A DNA stretch of 7,778 nt from the NCBI GenBank assembly GCA_024275615.1, contig JAJRYU010000028.1:1-7778 (forward strand), given 5' to 3'. Position 1 is the first letter of the stretch. Every line of letters begins with the position of its first letter. Positions 7,012-7,778 of this stretch are shown here, one piece after another. The notes under the pieces are model-generated. The model was not told where the DNA came from, made no database searches, and saw only the letters and a list, made by a program, of their open reading frames with translations. Source of the stretch: Planctomycetota bacterium (GTDB lineage Bacteria > Planctomycetota > GCA-002687715 > DRQF01). Both the position numbers and the translations under genes were made by a program.

Positions 7012-7346
7012 AATCGATTTTGGATTGCTCCATTCTGTCAGCCACCGAGTTTCTCCAAACACCAAACGAAGATAAGGTGCGGGAGAAGTTCAAAAGCATG
7101 AATGGATCGGCAACGCGTTGCGAATCTGTCTGCCGTCAAAATGTGGAATACGTCGCTCATGGTCCCAAATAGCACGGCCAAACGTTTGACTTCAAGGAGC
7201 AATGAAAAAATCGTGACGAATTTACCTGAAATCCACGATTCCCTGGGGACGCGACTTTCCAAGCCATGCGTCCTCAGGCATACTTGAGATGGAGCCAAGT
7301 GGAAACCTCACATCGCAGCCGCGGCAGTAGAGAAAGGAAAACGCCC
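7012..7346. other. Divergent intergenic region, no supported gene
   Basis: About 335 bases between the leftward terminator and the rightward exported-protein gene. I found no tRNA, no convincing coding frame and no clear promoter hexamers. A minus-strand frame (40 codons from the ATG at 7160 to a stop at 7038) ends 27 bases before the terminator stem but has no good ribosome site and no recognisable features. The region should hold the promoter of the rightward gene and that of whatever transcript the terminator ends. Confidence 0.5.
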
Positions 7347-7778
7347 GTGTCAAGAGCAAGACTCATCCTGTTGGCTTGGACATTGCTATCACCCTTTGCC
7401 GCGGCACAAGACACCAACGCCCAACACAAGATAAATGATGCAAATTGTGGCATCCAATGGGCGAAGAATCTTACTGATGCACAAGCGCGAGCCAGACGCC
7501 AAAACAAACCAATTCTCTTTGTCAGCAGCGCCAGAGAATTTGCCAATCCTAACGCCAAGGATTTCTGAGGAGGCCACTGGGAGTTGCGGTACCGTACACT
7601 CTACAGACCTGAAAACATTAAGATCATCAACGATCGCATGGTCCCGGTCTCGGTGATTGTCACTGATATCGGCTATCCCAACCACTTGCCTATCTTTCTC
7701 AAGTACGAAAGTTACAGCCGAAATCCATGGCCACACTTTCGCTCAAGCCACATGGCGATAGTGAACGCAGACGCGACC
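7347..7778 (+). CDS. Exported thioredoxin-like protein with in-frame TGA, candidate selenoprotein (3' partial)
   Basis: The GTG at 7347 is chosen because AAAGGA ends 8 bases upstream and because residues 1-20 (basic start, LILLAWTLLSPFAAA) make a Sec signal peptide. An in-frame TGA (7566-7568, residue 74) would end a 73-residue product, but the same frame then stays open for 70 codons to the window edge. Both halves read as one protein: residues 36-60 (IQWAKNLTDAQARARRQNKP then ILFVS) resemble the lead-in helix and first strand of exported thioredoxin-like proteins, and residues 91-109 (IKIINDRMVPVSVIVTDIG) the next helix and strand, followed by LPIFLKYESY and NPW. The TGA sits between them in the context DF-TGA-GGHW, where a redox Cys would be expected. 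With the hairpin that follows, selenocysteine is my favoured reading; a nonsense-mutated pseudogene or base error (TGC, TGT, TGG, CGA or GGA to TGA) is the alternative. Substrate unknown. Confidence 0.6.
7571..7610 (+). promoter_or_regulatory. SECIS-like hairpin just after the in-frame TGA
   Basis: Starting two bases after the TGA, the RNA can form AGG/CCT (7571-7573 with 7608-7610), CTG/CAG (7577-7579 with 7604-7606), GAGT/ACTC (7581-7584 with 7598-7601) and TGCG/CGTA (7585-7588 with 7593-7596, one G-U pair), with small internal loops, a bulged C at 7597 and the tetraloop GTAC. The loop starts with G, 20 bases after the TGA. Bacterial SECIS elements typically have an apical loop about 16-37 bases after the UGA with a G in its first two positions. 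Folded by eye only. Confidence 0.45.

Noticed and set aside
7009..7032. Seven-codon minus-strand ORF (MEQSKID) just before the terminator, as a threonine/serine attenuation leader
   Set aside because: It has no run of Thr or Ser codons and no clear ribosome site, so it does not support classical amino-acid attenuation.
1..7778. Alternative genetic code with TGA as a sense codon
   Set aside because: About 1,950 codons of clear coding sequence contain no in-frame TGA other than the two discussed, and Trp is encoded by TGG throughout, so general TGA reassignment does not fit.
1..7778. CRISPR array, insertion sequence, tRNA or rRNA
   Set aside because: I saw no regularly spaced repeats, no transposase frame with terminal inverted repeats, and no tRNA-like T-arm and anticodon-arm combination on either strand, reading by eye.

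Overview
The window looks like a chromosomal segment of moderate G+C from a free-living bacterium, most likely a planctomycete or close relative. Three things suggest this: long multiheme c-type cytochromes of a type common in Planctomycetota and Geobacter-like bacteria, a secreted seven-repeat FG-GAP protein with a C-terminal domain of a style familiar from planctomycete secretomes, and a bacterial SUI1/YciH factor with an N-terminal Cys cluster. This placement comes from protein style only and is an inference.

Layout. Bases 3-2679 (+) hold two overlapping cytochrome genes: the 3' part of a doubled-CXXCH multiheme cytochrome (six haem motifs visible), then a complete 649-residue membrane-anchored NapC/NirT-type cytochrome with 13 haem motifs. 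Together they look like a quinol-to-periplasm electron conduit. A SUI1/YciH gene follows (2738-3103, +). An 11-bp hairpin without a U-tract (3105-3131) separates it from the convergent FG-GAP gene (3159-4847, -). Two more minus-strand genes follow: an uncharacterised 171-residue soluble protein (5019-5534) and, upstream of it, a ThrE-like transporter (5636-6916). They may be co-transcribed. A strong intrinsic terminator facing the minus strand (6978-7011) lies just upstream of the transporter. About 335 bases without a convincing gene then lead to a divergent plus-strand gene that runs off the right edge.

The most interesting item is that last gene. It encodes an exported, probably thioredoxin-like protein whose frame contains one TGA (7566-7568) and then stays open, with protein-like sequence, for 70 codons to the window end. 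The TGA lies after the predicted first beta strand, about where thioredoxin-like proteins carry their redox cysteine. The 40 bases just after it can fold into a long interrupted hairpin with a G-initiated tetraloop, as expected of a bacterial SECIS element. I read it as a candidate selenoprotein, possibly of an undescribed family, with a nonsense-mutated pseudogene or a base error as the main alternatives.
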